Below, piece by piece: positions 53,942-62,947 of a stretch of DNA of 64,000 nt. This DNA is from Sutterella megalosphaeroides (lineage in GTDB: Bacteria; Pseudomonadota; Gammaproteobacteria; Burkholderiales; Burkholderiaceae_F): the NCBI RefSeq assembly GCF_003609995.1, contig NZ_AP018786.1, positions 556,001-620,000 of the forward strand. Reading direction: 5' to 3'. The notes beneath the pieces are model-generated. The model saw only the letters and a program-made list of their open reading frames with translations. It was not told the origin of the DNA and searched no databases. Each line of letters opens with the position of its first letter. Within the stretch, counting starts at the first letter, position 1. Made by a program: the position numbers and the translations under genes.

Positions 53942-56900
53942 ATGTCGAACCGAGCACTCTTTGCCGCATTCAACAAGGTCCGCACGGACGTCGAGGGGGC
54001 GCTCGAAGCCTCCCGCAAGCGCGAGGAGGAAAAGCGCCTTCGCGAAGAGGCCGAGGCCCGCGAGGAGAAGCGCCGGGAGCGCGAAGCGCGTCAACGCGGG
54101 CAAACCCCCGCGAAAAGCACTCCGAAGCCCGCGGTGCCCGTCGCCAAGGCCGCAACGTCCTCTTCGTCCGCTCGCAACCCGAAGTCCGCCCCGACCCGCT
54201 CGGAGTCGGAACGCGTTCCCGTGCGCGAACCCAACGCCGCCACGAGCGCCTTCGGCGCGATGCTCGCGGGCGCGGCCCGCGAGAAAGGGGCGCTCTTCCG
54301 ACGCGCCGACGCGCTCAAAAGCGAAGGGAATGCCGACAAAGCGGTGCCCGCCCCCGAGGGGAAGACGCACGAGGCCGCCCGCGCCTCCGATACGCAGCGC
54401 GACGGCAAGCGCGGCTCCGATCGCGGCAGGCAGCGGGACCCCAAAAACGAATCGAAGCGCGGCACCGGCGACAATCGCGAACTCCGCGAAAATCGAGAAA
54501 GCCGCGAACCCCGCAGCGCCCGGCCGAAGTCGTTGGAGCGCCTCTCCGAGCGCATGTCCTCCCGCAGCGCCGAAGCCCGCAATCGTGCGGCCGCCTCGGA
54601 CGCAAGCGAGGCCGACCACGCCCGCCGCGCGCTCGATCGCCGCAAGGGCGAGCGTCGCCCGCGCCTTTCCTTTGCCGAACGACAGAATCCGATTCCGAAA
54701 ATCGAACTCGCGCCGGGCCTTCCCGTTTCGGCGCGCGCCGACGAAGTGCGCAAAGCCATCGAAGACAACCGCGTGGTCGTCGTCTGCGGCGAAACGGGTT
54801 CCGGCAAAACCACGCAGCTTCCGAAGATCGCGCTCCTTGCGGGGCGCGGTCGCACGGGCATGATCGCTCACACGCAGCCCCGACGCATTGCGGCAAGTTC
54901 CATCGCGCGTCGCATCGCCGAAGAAATGAAGACGCCGCTCGGCGAAGTCGTGGGCTTCAAAGTGCGCTTTACGGATCAAACGTCTCCGGGCGCGACCGTG
55001 AAACTCATGACGGACGGGATTTTGCTGGCGGAAACGCAAACGGATCCCATGCTCGCCGCCTACGACACGATCATCATCGACGAAGCGCACGAGCGTTCGA
55101 TCAACATCGACTTCCTCCTCGGGTATCTCAAGCGCCTGCTGCAGAAGCGCAGCGACCTCAAGGTGATCGTCACCTCGGCGACGATCGACGCGGAGCGCTT
55201 CGCGGAGCATTTCGCGATCGACGGGAAGAAGGCTCCGGTCCTCACGATTTCGGGCCGCACCTACCCCGTCGAAATCCGTTACCGCCCGATCGAAGACGCG
55301 GACGAAACGGACGATCACACGCTTCTCGGCGCAATCGACGACGCCTGTTCGGAACTCGAAGCCGAAGGGCGCGGGGACATTCTTGTTTTCCTCCCCGGCG
55401 AACACGAAATCCGCGAAGCCGCGGACTGGCTCCGGAAGAGCCGTCCGGCAACAACCGAAATTCTGCCCCTTTACGCGCGTCTTTCCGCCTCCGAGCAGGA
55501 ACGGGTCTTCCGCCCGGGCGGCGCGCGCCGCATCGTCCTGGCGACAAACGTCGCGGAAACCTCCGTCACGGTGCCGGGGATTCGGTACGTGGTGGATACG
55601 GGGCTTGCGCGCGTCAAGCGCTACTCCTACCGTTCGAAAGTCGAGCAGCTTCTCGTCGAACCCGTGAGCCAAGCGTCCGCCAATCAGCGCGCGGGCCGCT
55701 GCGGGCGCGTTGCGGACGGGATCTGCATTCGCCTTTACGACGAAAACGACTTCAATCGTCGTGCGCCCTTCACGGACCCCGAAATCGTTCGCACGAACTT
55801 GGCGGGCGTGATTCTGCGCGCCATGAGCCTCAAGCTCGGCGACGTGCGCGAATTCCCCTTCGTCGAAGCGCCCCCGCCGCGCGCGATCGCGGACGGCTAC
55901 CAGATCCTGCAGGAATTGGGTGCGGTCGACGCCGAAAGCGCCTTGACGGAAGTGGGCCGACAGCTCGCCAAACTTCCCGTCGACCCGAAGTTGGGGCGCA
56001 TGCTCCTTGCGGGGAGTCGCTTCGGCGCTCTGCGCGAGGTGCTCCTCATCACTTCGGGCCTCTCGGTGCAGGATCCGCGCGAGCGCCCCGTCGACGAGCA
56101 GCAGGCGGCCGATCAGGCGCACAAGACGTTTGCCGACGAGAAGTCCGACTTCCTCTCCTACGTGAAGCTCTGGGACTGGTTCGTGAAAGCGAAGGCCGAA
56201 AAGGTCTCGAACCGGAAGTTCGAAACGGAACTGAAGAAAAAGTACCTGTCGCCTCGTCGTCTTCGCGAATGGGTCGACGTCGAGCGTCAGTTGGAGGGGC
56301 TCGTTGCCGAACTCGGCTGGCGCATCAACACGGCGCCCGCGACGTTCGAGGAGGTGCACCGCGCGCTTTTGACGGGGCTTCTCGGCAACATCGGATCCAA
56401 AACGGTCGAGAGCGACTTCCGTGCGCCCCCGTACGCGGGCGCGCGCGGGATCAAATTCTGGATTTGGCCGGGTTCGGTGCGCGCCAAAAAGGGCGGGCGC
56501 TGGATTTTCGCGGGCCAGATCATGGAAACGTCGAAGCTCTACGCGCGCTGTGTGGCCGAAATCGAGCCCGAGTGGATCGAGCAGGCGGCCGAGGGGCTCT
56601 TGAAGAAAGCGTGGTCCGAACCCCACTGGGAGAAGCGCCGCGGCGAAGTGGTCGCTTTCGAGCGCGCCACCCTCTACGGGCTCACGATCTACCAGGGGCG
56701 TCGCACGGCCTTCGCGCCCCACGACCCGAAGCTCGCGCGCGAACTCTTCATCCGCGAAGCGCTCGTCGCGGGCGAACTCGACGCGAAGGCCCCCTTCTAC
56801 CACCACAACCGCCGGCTCGTTGCGCAAATCCGCGAGCTCGAACACAAGACCCGTCGCCCCGACGTGCTCGTCGACGACGAACTGATTTTCGAGTTCTACG

Positions 56901-58438
56901 ACAAGGTGATCCCCGAGAACGTGTCCTCGGTCCGCACGCTCGAAGCGTGGCTGAAGGACCTCACGCCCGAGGAGGAAAAGCGCCTTCGTCTCTCGAAGGA
57001 CGAACTCATGCGGCACGAGGCGGCGGGAGCCGCCACGGCCTACTTCCCGAAGTCCTTGGAAATGGCGGGCGTGACGATGCCGCTCACGTACCACTTCGAG
57101 CCGGGGTCGGTGCGCGACGGGGTGACGCTCACGGTGCCCTTGTTTGCGCTCAACCAGGTCGACGCCGTGCGCTGCGAGTGGCTCGTCCCCGGGATGATGA
57201 AGGAAAAGGCGCAGGTCCTTTTGAAGACGCTCCCGCAGAAGGTGCGCCGCAACTGCGTGCCGCTTGCGGACTATGCGGCGGGCTTTTGCGAGCGCCACGC
57301 CGATGCGGCCGAGCGCACGCGCCCGTTTGTCGAAGCGCTTGAAGCGGACGTGCGCGAAACGACGGGCGTACCGTGCCGCGCGAGCGACTTCAAGTCGGAG
57401 CAGCTCCCCGCGCACCTCATCATGAATTTCAAGGTGGTGGACGAGCACGGGCGTCAGCTCGGCATGGGGCGCAATCTTGCGGAACTCCGCGCCGAACTCG
57501 GCGAAGCCGCCCAGGAAACCTTCCGAAGCGTCGCGCAGCAGGACGCGGCCGTGGCGGCCGATTTGTCCGACGCGGTGACGGATTGGGATTTCGGGGAACT
57601 CCCCGAACTCATGGAAATCTCCCGCGGGGGTCAGACCCTGATCGGCCACCCGGCGCTCGTCGACAAGGGGACGGTCTGCGCGATCGAAGTGTTCGACGAC
57701 CCGCGCGAAGCGCAAAAAGAGCACGAAAAGGGGCTGCGACGCCTCTTCCGTCTGTCCCTCAAGGAGCAGGTGAAGTTCGTCGAACGGAGCCTGCGCGAAC
57801 TCGGGCGCGAGCAGATGCAGGCGTCCGTCGTCCCGGGGCTCGCACGGAACTTCGAAAACATCGAAGAGCTCACGAACGACGTGGTCGACGCGGTGCTGAA
57901 TGCGACCGCCCTGGCGGAGCCCCGTCCCGCCGACGAAGCCTCTTTCCGCGAGCGGCGCGAAAGCGTGCGCGGGCGTCTGACGCTCGTGGCGGGCGAGGTG
58001 ACGCGTTTGCTCGTCGAAATCGTTCGCGAAGCGGCGCCGATTCCTTTGAAGCTCAAGCGCCTCTCGTCCGAAAAAGAACTCGTCGCGGACGTGACGCAGC
58101 AGTTGGAGCGGCTCTTTCCGAAGCATGCTTTTGCGCAGGTGCCGCTTTCGAACCTCATGCACTACCCGCGTTATTTGAAGGCGATCGTCTACCGGCTCGA
58201 TCGGTACGCGGACGACCCCGAACGGGACCGCACCCGCATGCGGGACGCGGAGCGCTTGACGACCGAGTGGCTCCGCGCGGTCGCGGCGCGCCGAGGCGAG
58301 CGCGATCCGCACCTCGTCGAGTTCGGATGGCTTTTGGAGGAGTTGCGCGTGTCGCTTTTCGCGCAGCAGCTGCGCACCCCCATGCCCGTGAGCGTGAAGC
58401 GTCTCGAACGCGTCTGGGCGTCGATTGCGCGCCTCTGA
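53942..58438 (+). CDS. hrpA: ATP-dependent RNA helicase HrpA with extended N-terminus
   Basis: A 1498-residue DEAH-box helicase, about 200 longer than enteric HrpA. Residues 20-55 form a charged coiled coil; 55-245 are low-complexity Arg/Ser/Glu/Ala and probably disordered, with several R-E-x-R tracts. The helicase core starts near 260: GETGSGKTTQLPK (about 283), HTQPRRIAASS, DEAH, VTSATIDAERF, VFLPGEHEI, NVAETSVTVPGIRYV and QRAGRCGRVADG. The C-terminal HrpA-specific domain (DUF3418) runs to the end. It is involved in ribosome and mRNA handling, such as rescue of stalled ribosomes. The start at 53942 is the first well-placed ATG; the frame is open upstream into yggX. Confidence 0.94.
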   Translation: MSNRALFAAFNKVRTDVEGALEASRKREEEKRLREEAEAREEKRREREARQRGQTPAKSTPKPAVPVAKAATSSSSARNPKSAPTRSESERVPVREPNAATSAFGAMLAGAAREKGALFRRADALKSEGNADKAVPAPEGKTHEAARASDTQRDGKRGSDRGRQRDPKNESKRGTGDNRELRENRESREPRSARPKSLERLSERMSSRSAEARNRAAASDASEADHARRALDRRKGERRPRLSFAERQNPIPKIELAPGLPVSARADEVRKAIEDNRVVVVCGETGSGKTTQLPKIALLAGRGRTGMIAHTQPRRIAASSIARRIAEEMKTPLGEVVGFKVRFTDQTSPGATVKLMTDGILLAETQTDPMLAAYDTIIIDEAHERSINIDFLLGYLKRLLQKRSDLKVIVTSATIDAERFAEHFAIDGKKAPVLTISGRTYPVEIRYRPIEDADETDDHTLLGAIDDACSELEAEGRGDILVFLPGEHEIREAADWLRKSRPATTEILPLYARLSASEQERVFRPGGARRIVLATNVAETSVTVPGIRYVVDTGLARVKRYSYRSKVEQLLVEPVSQASANQRAGRCGRVADGICIRLYDENDFNRRAPFTDPEIVRTNLAGVILRAMSLKLGDVREFPFVEAPPPRAIADGYQILQELGAVDAESALTEVGRQLAKLPVDPKLGRMLLAGSRFGALREVLLITSGLSVQDPRERPVDEQQAADQAHKTFADEKSDFLSYVKLWDWFVKAKAEKVSNRKFETELKKKYLSPRRLREWVDVERQLEGLVAELGWRINTAPATFEEVHRALLTGLLGNIGSKTVESDFRAPPYAGARGIKFWIWPGSVRAKKGGRWIFAGQIMETSKLYARCVAEIEPEWIEQAAEGLLKKAWSEPHWEKRRGEVVAFERATLYGLTIYQGRRTAFAPHDPKLARELFIREALVAGELDAKAPFYHHNRRLVAQIRELEHKTRRPDVLVDDELIFEFYDKVIPENVSSVRTLEAWLKDLTPEEEKRLRLSKDELMRHEAAGAATAYFPKSLEMAGVTMPLTYHFEPGSVRDGVTLTVPLFALNQVDAVRCEWLVPGMMKEKAQVLLKTLPQKVRRNCVPLADYAAGFCERHADAAERTRPFVEALEADVRETTGVPCRASDFKSEQLPAHLIMNFKVVDEHGRQLGMGRNLAELRAELGEAAQETFRSVAQQDAAVAADLSDAVTDWDFGELPELMEISRGGQTLIGHPALVDKGTVCAIEVFDDPREAQKEHEKGLRRLFRLSLKEQVKFVERSLRELGREQMQASVVPGLARNFENIEELTNDVVDAVLNATALAEPRPADEASFRERRESVRGRLTLVAGEVTRLLVEIVREAAPIPLKLKRLSSEKELVADVTQQLERLFPKHAFAQVPLSNLMHYPRYLKAIVYRLDRYADDPERDRTRMRDAERLTTEWLRAVAARRGERDPHLVEFGWLLEELRVSLFAQQLRTPMPVSVKRLERVWASIARL

Positions 58439-58594
58439 GCCTTTGAGCCGCCGAGTCTCGGAGCGCGCGGAGGGTCGGGCGACGCTCGCAAGTCCTTGTT
58501 TTCAGAAGAGGCCCTTTTGCAACAAAAGGTAAGGAAGAGGGGCTTTCGAAGAGGGACCTCATCCGACGGATGAGTAAAATTGCGGGATGCACTC

Positions 58595-58627
58595 GCCGGA
58601 GGGCGTCGGTTTGCGACGCCCTCCGGC
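58595..58627 (+). terminator. Terminator-type hairpin between hrpA and the PBP gene
   Basis: A 14-bp perfect stem GCCGGAGGGCGTCG with a GTTTG loop, then CTTTTC. It lies 156 bases after hrpA but only 62 before the next start codon. A TAAAAT box (58574-58579) beside an 8-bp palindrome (58559-58575) precedes it, so it may be an attenuator in the PBP leader. Confidence 0.7.
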
Positions 58628-58689
58628 CTTTTCAAATGCGCATTCCCCTTGATGCGCTTTCTCGTCGCCCCGAGTTTCCCTTCGCATCC

Positions 58690-59799
58690 ATGCCTTCCGC
58701 CGCCCTCGCTCGCTCCGCTTCCCTTTCGTTGAAGACGCTCGTTCTCGCCGCCTCGGTTTCGGGGCTTCTCTTCGCCAACGGCATCCTTGTGCCCGAAGCT
58801 CAAGCCGCCCAGGCCGCTCAAACGACGCAAACCGCTCAAAATTCGGCGAAGACCGCGGGCGCGAAGAAGACCTCCGCGAAGACGAGCGCCAGGAAGGCAA
58901 CGGCCAAAAAGACGTCGGCGAAGAAAACAAAACGCAACATGAAGCGCACGTCGCTTCGCCGCCGCACCGGGGCCGCGCCCTCGCAGGCGACGTTGGCGGG
59001 GCTGCGCAAGACCGAAGATCCGCTCGCGCTCGGGAGTTCCGTCGCGTACGTGATCGACCAGGATACGGGCGAAGAGCTTGTCGTTAAGAACGCGGACATT
59101 CCGCTTCCGATCGCCTCCGTCACGAAGCTCATGACGGCCTTGGTCATCGCGGAAAGCGACCTCCCCTTGGACGGCAAAGTGCGCATCACGCGCGAAGACT
59201 ACGTGCGCTCGAACGCCACGTCGAAGCTTCGCAACGGCATGACGATGACGCGCGAAGCGCTTCTCAAGGCGGCGCTCGTTTCGAGCGACAACCGTGCGGC
59301 CCATGCTTTGGCGCGCACGTACCCGGGCGGGAAGAAAGCCTTTGTTCGTGCGATGAACGAAAAGGCGGCAGCCCTCGGCATGACGAACTCCTTTTTCGCG
59401 GACCCGACGGGGCTCGACAACCGCAACCATTCGAGCGCCCGCGACCTCGGGAAGCTCGTTTCCGCGGTCTACGAATATCAGACGATCCGCACCGCGTCGA
59501 CCCTTCCTTCCGCGCGCGTTCGCGCCGGTCGCCAGGTGCTCGACTTCCGCACCACGAATCGCCTGATCGGCGACCCCTCCTGGAAGATCGGCATCCAGAA
59601 GACGGGTTTCACGACCGCGGCGGGCCGCTGCATGGTGGTGCAAAGCGAAGTGGGCGAACGCCGCCTCGTGATGGTGGTGCTCGACAGCCCCGACAACTCG
59701 CAGCGGGCGCTCGACATGCGCACGATGCGCACCTTCGTCGAAGCGGAAGAAGCCTTCAAGCGCGACTTCTCGGACGCGGTGCCGTACGAACTCTTTTGA
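58690..59799 (+). CDS. pbpG: D-alanyl-D-alanine endopeptidase (PBP7/PbpG type, S11 family)
   Basis: 369 residues from the ATG at 58690 (ATG at 58636 is an alternative). A signal peptide ends near residue 39 (EAQAA). Residues 50-93 are a Lys/Ala/Thr/Arg tract with AKKTSAK repeats. The S11 catalytic triad follows: SVTK (Ser143, Lys146), SDN (Ser199-Asn201) and a late KTG (IQKTGFTTAAGRCM). It trims or cleaves peptidoglycan cross-links in the periplasm. The basic tract is not a usual part of PBP7 and may bind anionic cell-wall polymers; that is inference. Ends with a bidirectional terminator. Confidence 0.9.
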   Translation: MPSAALARSASLSLKTLVLAASVSGLLFANGILVPEAQAAQAAQTTQTAQNSAKTAGAKKTSAKTSARKATAKKTSAKKTKRNMKRTSLRRRTGAAPSQATLAGLRKTEDPLALGSSVAYVIDQDTGEELVVKNADIPLPIASVTKLMTALVIAESDLPLDGKVRITREDYVRSNATSKLRNGMTMTREALLKAALVSSDNRAAHALARTYPGGKKAFVRAMNEKAAALGMTNSFFADPTGLDNRNHSSARDLGKLVSAVYEYQTIRTASTLPSARVRAGRQVLDFRTTNRLIGDPSWKIGIQKTGFTTAAGRCMVVQSEVGERRLVMVVLDSPDNSQRALDMRTMRTFVEAEEAFKRDFSDAVPYELF

Positions 59800-59847
59800 G
59801 TTCGAGAAGTCCGAAGCACGGAAGACGAGAACACACGAACAAAAGAG

Positions 59848-59878
59848 AAAGGCCGCCCGAACACGTTCGGACGGCCTT
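59848..59878. terminator. Bidirectional terminator after the PBP gene
   Basis: AAAGGCCGCCCGAAC pairs with GTTCGGACGGCCTTT (one mismatch) around a 2-base loop, then TTGATTTTT; TTTCTCTTTTG on the minus strand. Confidence 0.85.
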
Positions 59879-59916
59879 TTTGATTTTTCTCTTTTTCGTC
59901 TTCCCTCCGTCCCCCG

Positions 59917-59957
59917 TTTGCCGTCCGGGCACGCGTTTCGCGTGCCCGGACGGCAAA
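59917..59957 (-). terminator. Very long perfect hairpin, probable terminator of the Fe-S membrane protein gene
   Basis: An 18-bp perfect stem, TTTGCCGTCCGGGCACGC and its complement around GTTTC, 28 bases past the stop at 59985. The T tract is short (TTT), so RNA processing or a repeat origin is an alternative. Confidence 0.6.
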
Positions 59958-59984
59958 AGGAAAGCGGAACGGTCGGGCGCGACG

Positions 59985-62045
59985 TCAGGCTTCGGCTTTC
60001 GCTTCGGCCTCTTCGCACTTCTCGCCCTTCGTTTCCGTCAGGCGTTCCGCCACGATTTCGGCGATGTCGCGAACGAGCGTTTCTTCGTCACCGGTCGTAG
60101 CCTTCGCCGATTCGAGCATCGTGAGGCAGTGCGGGCACGCAACCGCGACGCGGCGGGCGCCCGTCTTTTTGAGGTCTTCGAGACGTACGATGTTGACGGG
60201 CTTCGGGTTCTTCGTCTCGGCCCACATCTGCCCGCCCCCGGCGCCGCAGCAGAGGGTCTTTTCGCCCGTCTCTTCGGGGTAGAGGGGACGGGTGGCGGCG
60301 TCGAGCACGGAGCGGGGCGCGTTCGTCACGCCGTTCAAGCGCGCGAGGTAGCAGGGGTCGTGGTAGACTGTCGCGGTCGCGTCGGGGGAGATCCCCGCAA
60401 GGCGCCCGGCTTCGATCAACTCCCGGATGAAGGTTGCGTGGTCGACGACCGGCACCTCGGGGAAGCCTTCGAAGGTCGGGTATTCGTTCGCAAGCGTATT
60501 GAAGCAGTGCGGGCAGGCCGTGAGGATCCGGTCGAACGCATAGTTCGCGAAATTCTCGATGTTCTCCTGCGCGGCCGTCTGGAAGAGGTACTCTTCGCCG
60601 AGACGACGCGCGAATTCGCCGTGGCAGCGCTCTTCGCTCATGACGGCGAATTTGACGCCCGCGGCACGCAGAATCGTCACGACGGCGCGCGCGACCTTGC
60701 GGGCGCGACGGTCGTAGCTTGCCGCACACCCGACCCAGTAAAGGACGTCGTAGTGTTCGCCCGGTTCCGCCACGGGGAGATCCAGATCCTTCCCCCAGTC
60801 GAGGCGTTCGTAGGGATCGAGCCCCCAGGGGTTCCCGACCGAGGCGGTGTTTTCCAGGGCCGTCGCGGCCCCTTCGGGGAAGGCCCCTTCTTCAAGCGCC
60901 AAGTGCCGACGCATGCGCACGATCAGGTCGGGCGTCTGAATTTCCGCGGGGCACGCGCGGGCGCACGCGCCGCAGGTCGTGCAGGAGAAGAGCTCCTCGT
61001 GCGTGACGACGTCGCCCGTGAGATGCTTCCCGTCGTCGGGAAGGCCCGCCGCGAGTCGCTCGGCGCGTTCGCGAAGCTTCATCACGATGGTGCGGGGCGC
61101 AAGGGGCGTACCCGCACGCACGGCCGGGCACACGTCGTTGCAGCGACCGCACTCGACGCACCCTTCCAACTGGAAGCGCTCGTGCGCGGACAGCTGCTCG
61201 ATGTGCGAAAGCCCGAACGTTTCCTGCTCTTCGATCGCTTCGATCTTGGGAAGGCGCCCCAAAGGAGCGGCCTTGCGGTGGAAGATCGACAAGGGCGTAC
61301 GGTACATGTGCCCGTAGAAGGTCAAGGGAATCGTTGCGATGAAGGCCAAAGCCGCAAGGCCGTGGACGGTCCAAAGAAGAACGTGCACGGATTCGAGCCC
61401 CGCACGCTCGATGCCGAGCGCGATGAACATCTTCGCCGCGACGGAGCCCACGGGCGAGAAGCTCATCCAGAGAGGCTGCTCGACTGCAAGTCGGAGGCCT
61501 TCGACCGCGTACCCCGAAAGCACGATGAAGGCAAGCGACGCATAGGCCCAAAGGAACCGGTCCGTGCGGGGAAGCGTCACGCTCTTCATGCGGCGCACGA
61601 ACCCGATGAGAAGCGCCGCCAGCACGGCAACGCCCGCAACGTCGAGGATCAGCTTGTAGGCGAGGTAGACGTTGCCGCGCAGAAACTGCGTGCCGAAGAC
61701 GTAGTGGCCGATGTCCCAGTCGAGGGTCGCCAAGGCCGTCCCCAGAAAGAGGAAGAAAAAGCCGACGACGAGCGCGGCGTGCACGTTCCCGAAGGCCGTT
61801 TCCCGAATGCGGTCCGCAAAGAGCACCGCACGCAGGGTGCGCTTCAGAGCCTGCGGATCCTTTTCGGTCTTGGTCGACGGATCTCCGAGTGCGCCTTCGC
61901 GCGTCAGCTTCATCCCTCGGACGATGCCCCAGACGCACAAAGCGACGGCGGCAAGCCCGACGACATAGACGCCGATTTCTCCCCAAAGGGGAACGTTCCA
62001 AAAGCCGGGACGCACCGGCATGTCGGGGGGTAGGGGTGTGGTCAT
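59985..62045 (-). CDS. NarI-like/HdrD-like membrane iron-sulfur oxidoreductase
   Basis: A 686-residue protein. The N-terminal 270 residues hold about six membrane helices in a NarI-like heme b layout with histidines in or near helices (NVHAALVV, ESVHVLLWTVHGLA). Two 4Fe-4S motifs follow, CVECGRCNDVCP and CTTCGACARACP, then two cysteine-rich CCG domains: one with CHGEF and CPHCF, the other with DPCYLARLNG, CCGAGGGQMW and CPHCL. This is the FadF/HdrD-type fusion that exchanges electrons between quinone and a soluble partner, often ETF. No etf gene is beside it, so the partner is unknown. The ATG at 62045 gives the natural start. Confidence 0.88.
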   Translation of the reverse strand: MTTPLPPDMPVRPGFWNVPLWGEIGVYVVGLAAVALCVWGIVRGMKLTREGALGDPSTKTEKDPQALKRTLRAVLFADRIRETAFGNVHAALVVGFFFLFLGTALATLDWDIGHYVFGTQFLRGNVYLAYKLILDVAGVAVLAALLIGFVRRMKSVTLPRTDRFLWAYASLAFIVLSGYAVEGLRLAVEQPLWMSFSPVGSVAAKMFIALGIERAGLESVHVLLWTVHGLAALAFIATIPLTFYGHMYRTPLSIFHRKAAPLGRLPKIEAIEEQETFGLSHIEQLSAHERFQLEGCVECGRCNDVCPAVRAGTPLAPRTIVMKLRERAERLAAGLPDDGKHLTGDVVTHEELFSCTTCGACARACPAEIQTPDLIVRMRRHLALEEGAFPEGAATALENTASVGNPWGLDPYERLDWGKDLDLPVAEPGEHYDVLYWVGCAASYDRRARKVARAVVTILRAAGVKFAVMSEERCHGEFARRLGEEYLFQTAAQENIENFANYAFDRILTACPHCFNTLANEYPTFEGFPEVPVVDHATFIRELIEAGRLAGISPDATATVYHDPCYLARLNGVTNAPRSVLDAATRPLYPEETGEKTLCCGAGGGQMWAETKNPKPVNIVRLEDLKKTGARRVAVACPHCLTMLESAKATTGDEETLVRDIAEIVAERLTETKGEKCEEAEAKAEA

Positions 62046-62276
62046 AGGGCACCTCGGGCCGAAGGGCGGCCGCCCGCAAACGGAGCGGCGACCCCGGGAA
62101 AAACGGAAAAAGGGCGAAAAGGGGAGAGAGACGGAAGGCAACAACTCCCGAAAGCCGTGCGTTTCCGGGAGCCCTCCCGACGGACGGCTATTCTAACGAA
62201 GGGGACGGTGCGCCAACGGGTGCGCAAAAGAGACTTTCGAGAGGGTCCCGCTGCCCCGAACGCCGAAAAAACAAAA

Positions 62277-62306
62277 AACCCGCACCGATCGTCATCGGTA
62301 CGGGTT
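62277..62306 (-). terminator. Terminator of the initiator tRNA gene
   Basis: AACCCGTACCGAT pairs with ATCGGTGCGGGTT on the minus strand (one G-T), followed by TTTTGTTTTTTC. Confidence 0.88.
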
Positions 62307-62314
62307 CTTGTGTT

Positions 62315-62391
<77 letters not shown>

Positions 62392-62947
62392 GTAATTCTG
62401 TCGTCGCTAATCAGTAGCGAGACTTGAATTGTGCCTGAGGACTTTCGAGTTGTCAAGGATGATTTCCGCGCTCCACCCCAATTAGAGGTAACAATTTGTA
62501 AGAGAACAGCTGAAAATCCAGCTTTTTATGGTCAACTCATTGAAATTCAAGGAAAAGATTTTTGCGCCCCTTGATCGGAGGCCGCTTTCCTGCAATGCGT
62601 TCGCTCACCCTCATCCTGCTCCTCAACCCTCGCCCCTTCCGTCGACACCCCCGGTCCCGACCGTTCCGAACGGCCCGGGTGGGGGAGGGGGGTACCCTCT
62701 CCCCCACCCGGGGGAGGCCCCCTGCGGGGAAGTTTTCGTCGATTCAATGCCCGACGGGGGTGCGTAAGGTCCGTCGAAAGGAGTAGCGTTTATAATCTCC
62801 GCCGTTGGTCGGCTTCCCCATTTCATCCCGCGTTTCCACGGGAGGCGGGGCTTTTTCGAGCCCCGACCCCGACGTCCGATCCGTTTTTCCCCAGGGCGGG
62901 GGCGCCAAGTTCGTCTTCGCCCGCAACGACACGGCTTCTGCTTTCTT
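62392..62947. other. Gene-free region with a large palindrome and the pyrD leader
   Basis: It holds a 14-bp-arm palindrome at 62674-62712 (CCCGGGTGGGGGAG, an 11-base centre containing GGGTACCC, then the exact complement). A TATAAT at 62791-62796 is the probable pyrD -10, without a clear -35. A leader hairpin CGGGGCT-TTTTCG-AGCCCCG lies at 62846-62865, 82 bases before pyrD. No reading frame here is convincing. Confidence 0.55.

Noticed and set aside
53912..58312. A 1466-codon open frame on the minus strand opposite hrpA
   Set aside because: It mirrors the codon bias of a GC-rich gene on the other strand; no family resemblance, while the plus frame is an unmistakable helicase.
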